Source: Entrophospora sp. SA101
Lineage: Eukaryota; Glomeromycota; Glomeromycetes; Entrophosporales; Entrophosporaceae
Direction: 5' to 3'
Assembly: GCA_958430865.1 (NCBI GenBank)
Contig: CAUDNR010004489.1
Span: 84,702 to 148,701 of the forward strand
DNA: 64,000 nucleotides
This document shows positions 61,018 through 64,000 of the stretch, piece by piece (the stretch's first letter is position 1; each line of letters begins with the position of its first letter). The position numbers and the translations under genes were made by a program. The notes under the pieces were generated by a model. That model ran no database searches, was not told the DNA's origin, and saw only the letters and a list, made by a program, of their open reading frames with translations.

Positions 61018-63537
61018 TGAGTGAAATAGAAGAGATTCCTGTAATTCAAAAAAAATAAGAAAAGAAAATTGGGTAGGCCAAGAAAATCCATTTGTGCACA
61101 TTTTATAGAAACAAATAATTTTAATAGTAATAAAAAAGATAACCATCCAGGAGCAACATGTGTTTATTGTGGACAGCAGTGGGCACATGGGAAAAGTTCA
61201 GATATGATTGCACATATTGCACTCTCTTGTCCTAAACCCCTCCACCTGATGTTCGTGCAAAATTTCAATCTGTTTTACAAAATAAAGATGTGTCTGATGA
61301 GGACAATAATGATAATGATAACAATTTTCAATATAAAAAAGGTCAACCAAAAATTATAGATAAATTTGAAAAATTAAAGATTTCTGATGAGAAACAACAA
61401 AAAAGTATACAAGCTTTAACAAATTTTTTGTATGTTGTGGTGTGCCTTTCTGGATTGTTGAGAATCCTTTTTTTATTTATTTTATAAAAAATTTGTGTCC
61501 AGGTTTTCAACTCCCAAAAAGGACCACTTTGTCTACTACATTGGTAAATATGGAATGTGGCCATGTAATTTCAAACATTAAACAATTGTTTAGATAATCA
61601 AATAAATCTCACATTAGGTTATATAACAATGAAAAATTTTTTTTTGATACAAAACAAAATTTAATTTTTTTTTTAAAAAAAAAGGTGTAGATGGCTGGAC
61701 CTCTCCATCTGGACAATCATTATACGTTTTTGTGATCATTACATCAGATGGTAAAGAATATGTTCATTCTTTGAAAAAATTTTCTAAAAACATGCATACT
61801 GGAGATTTTTTAAGTTCTGAATTGCTACGAGTTCTGAATGAAGTAGGAGTTGACAAATTTTCTGCAATAGTTTCTGATCATGCTGCAAATATTGTATTAG
61901 CAAAGAGATTAATTGCCGATAAATATCCTCATATAATTCCAATTTGTTGCATTGCTCATCATATTAATCTTTTAACAAATGATATAATGAAGTTGGCTTG
62001 GTCATCAAAAATTATTAAAGATTGTAAGAATGTGGTTACATATTTTAGAAAATCTCATGCTGCTCACAAATATTTGCAAGAAGAAATTGCTAATTTTAAT
62101 ATAACAGGGGGAGGTTTAAAGTAATACATAAAAACCCACTGGACAACAGCTTTTGATTGCACTAATTCTATAGTTAGATGTCAAATGGCAATGAAACATG
62201 TAAATATATGTTTTTTTTTTTATTATTTAATATATTGTATTCTTATACAATTAATGTAAAATCTATTCATTTTCATGTTTTTCTAGTTAGTTGAAAATTA
62301 ATCATATTTATTTAGTAATAAAATTTTGTCCATTCTATGATGTTGTACCTTTTATCATAATATTGAAGATCTTCAAACTATTCTTGAACCGATCAAAAAA
62401 GTGGTGGTTACTCTTGAACATAAAAGTACTACATTGGTTGAATGTTTCATTCATCTTATGAAGCTAGGAATAATGATTAAGGAATTTCCATCAGGAAATA
62501 TACCTTTTAAAGAACAGTGTCAAGAAATATTGGGGGCAATTCAATTTTGAGTTGTATTTGCTTGCTTTTTTTTTACATCCCCAACACCAAGGTATGTATT
62601 TATTTTCATGTTTATTTCATCAAGTGATTAAATATAAAATATAATTAAAATTAATTCATATAGATAAGGGCCTACATGCAAATACCTTTCGTATTATATG
62701 TGAAAAATCTCTTCAGATTTGGAAAAAATTAGGTGGTGGTAATACTTCAGCAAATGAATTAATAGCACAATTATCTAACTATTCACTAAAAATTAAACCA
62801 TATGATTTTGAGTTTGTTCCTGGAATTCATACTGTTAACAGCTGGTGGTTAATGTGTAAGCAAAAAAATAACCATATTCAACAGTTAGCTTTAATAATCC
62901 ATTCAATAACTCCTCACAATACAAGTTGTGAAAGAATTTTTCTGTACTGGGTTGGTACATGAACAAAAGATGAACAAGGTAAATCCATTATAAAGTTAAA
63001 TTCATTTATCATTTTTATTTAGTATTACATTTAAATTGATAACCTGGTTATTTAAATTAGATTGAATTATTCATTACTTGAGAAATGGCACAAATGCATT
63101 CCTATTATGTAGCCAATGCAATAGATGAAATAAAATATGCATATCAAGGATTAACTGATTCAGAACTTGAAACCATGATTCAAAGAAATGTTTCTTTTGA
63201 TTTAAGTGATGAAGAAGAGAATGTTGATTTTAATGAAAGTGATAAAAATGAAAATGAAAGTGAAAATGAGAGTGAGAATGAAAATGTAAATGAAAATGAG
63301 GATGAAGATGAAGATGAAGGTTTATATGAAGAAGAGCAGCTTGCAGCAGCTCAAATTAATCAAAATCCATTAATGTTTGATCAATTAATTGATGTAAATG
63401 ATCAAGAATTTCAACGTGCATTGGAAATTGAAGTTTCTGTTTTAATTCCAGCTACTGAGATTGTTGAACATGGAGATCAAGAATTTGACATACAATCAAT
63501 TGTAGAAATTGCAATGTTAAGAAGATTAACAGATTGA
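61018..63537 (+). pseudogene. hAT-family transposase gene, decayed
   Basis: Readable pieces in order: a start MSEIEEIPVIQKK that shifts frame, an AT-hook-like LGRPRKS, a BED zinc finger (CVYCGQQWAHGKSSDMIAHI, then C), VPFWIVENPFF with LCPGFQLPKRTTLS (about 61430-61540), GVDGWTSPSG (~61690), SDHAANIVLAKRLI with ICCIAHHINLL (about 61870-61970), HWTTAFDC (~62130), and the C-terminal dimerisation region SITPHNTSCERIF (about 62905-62940) running into a frameshifted MNK-like segment. The last open frame, 63085-63537, gives MAQMHSYYVANA and a Glu/Asp/Asn-rich tail. At least five frameshifts or stops break it. Terminal inverted repeats were not found. It lies directly upstream of the cyclase gene. 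Confidence 0.8.
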
Positions 63538-64000
63538 ATTCAACTTTTAGTGATATTAGTTAAAATTTTATTTTTTTTTGTTTAATTATGGTAAAAATAA
63601 AAAATAAATAAATATTAATTTTGCATTTTTTAAATAATAATAAACCGAATTTATTTCTTTGATTAAATGTTACGCAGGTTCACCCCTGGATTTGTTGCCT
63701 CGGTAGTTTATCGGGAAATTTTCGAAAGTTAATGGGGATCCACAAATAATTTGGGATGTCATAAATAATTTGGGATGCTATAAATAGTTTGGAATGTCAT
63801 AAATAATTTGGGATGCTATAAATAATTTGGGATGCACAAAATTTCAAATCCTCCACCCAAAATTTAATTTGTGCATTTGGGATGCTATAATCCCAAATAA
63901 TTTGGGATTTGGGCAACATCTTTACTTGTGTATAAAGTTTTATATGTAAAGTTTGATTTTTTACTATGAAATGCGCATCATTTTTAATTTTTAAGGCGTG
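63538..64000. other. Right edge of window, short tandem array
   Basis: No gene seen. It contains the tandem array at 63743-63836 and nearby inverted copies of the same word (TCCCAAATAATTTGGGA at ~63891). Sequence continues past the window. Confidence 0.5.
63743..63836 (+). repeat. Tandem array of ~19-20-bp units
   Basis: About five imperfect units of the form AAATAATTTGGGATGCTAT, alternating GATGCTAT and GATGTCAT. Related words continue irregularly to ~63910. Confidence 0.75.

Overview
The window looks like nuclear DNA of an AT-rich, intron-dense fungus. Genes carry several short GT..AG introns, intergenic DNA is full of A/T microsatellites and small transposon relics, and the gene set is fungal: an Nrg1-type repressor, tRNA ligase Trl1, a Cyr1-type adenylate cyclase with fused PP2C-like domain, a Wss1 protease and seipin. 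Asn/Ser homopolymers and the TE relics fit an early-diverging lineage, most likely a Glomeromycotina (arbuscular mycorrhizal) fungus. The lineage is inference, not proof.

Layout. 1-5054: an Nrg1-like C2H2 gene and AT-rich DNA. 5055-25303: the dominant structure, an ~8.3 kb near-perfect inverted repeat (5055-13350 and 17005-25303) around a 3.65 kb single-copy core, with the right arm ending on a 10-N assembly gap (25304-25313). Each arm carries a mitochondrial malonyl-CoA:ACP transacylase gene (Mct1) and a Ctf18 clamp-loader gene. The left Ctf18 is complete. The right one is cut at the repeat boundary. The core holds the Ctf18 3' end, a Wss1-type DNA-protein-crosslink protease and the 5' part of an oxysterol-binding-protein gene, which breaks exactly where the right arm begins. 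25314-28850: a low-complexity gene with a C-terminal coiled coil. 29000-34200: a graveyard of gene fragments (RPA70-like, WD40, coiled coil) and MITEs, several with target-site duplications. 34499-47610: a compact block of intact genes: Cdc1/Ted1-type phosphoesterase, membrane-anchored GH18 chitinase, tRNA ligase lacking its last domain, and seipin. 47611-55811: gene-poor and repeat-rich, including a 668-bp hAT element. 55812-60725: a MITE directly before a CutC gene, then the C-terminal part of an adenylate cyclase on the minus strand. 61018-64000: a decayed hAT transposase gene and a short tandem array.

The genes are housekeeping genes with no evident joint pathway. Ctf18 and Wss1 are convergent neighbours that both act on replicating or damaged DNA. 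Cdc1/Ted1 (GPI-anchor remodelling) and seipin (lipid droplets) act at the ER.

I did not find a convincing undescribed system. The most notable items are the large inverted repeat with its gene-breaking junction (real duplication or assembly error), a 9-nt micro-exon in Mct1, a set of MITEs with readable insertion sites, and the tRNA ligase without a phosphodiesterase domain. No tRNA gene, full rRNA gene or CRISPR array was recognised. Exon borders were placed by eye from GT/AG sites, reading frame and family conservation.
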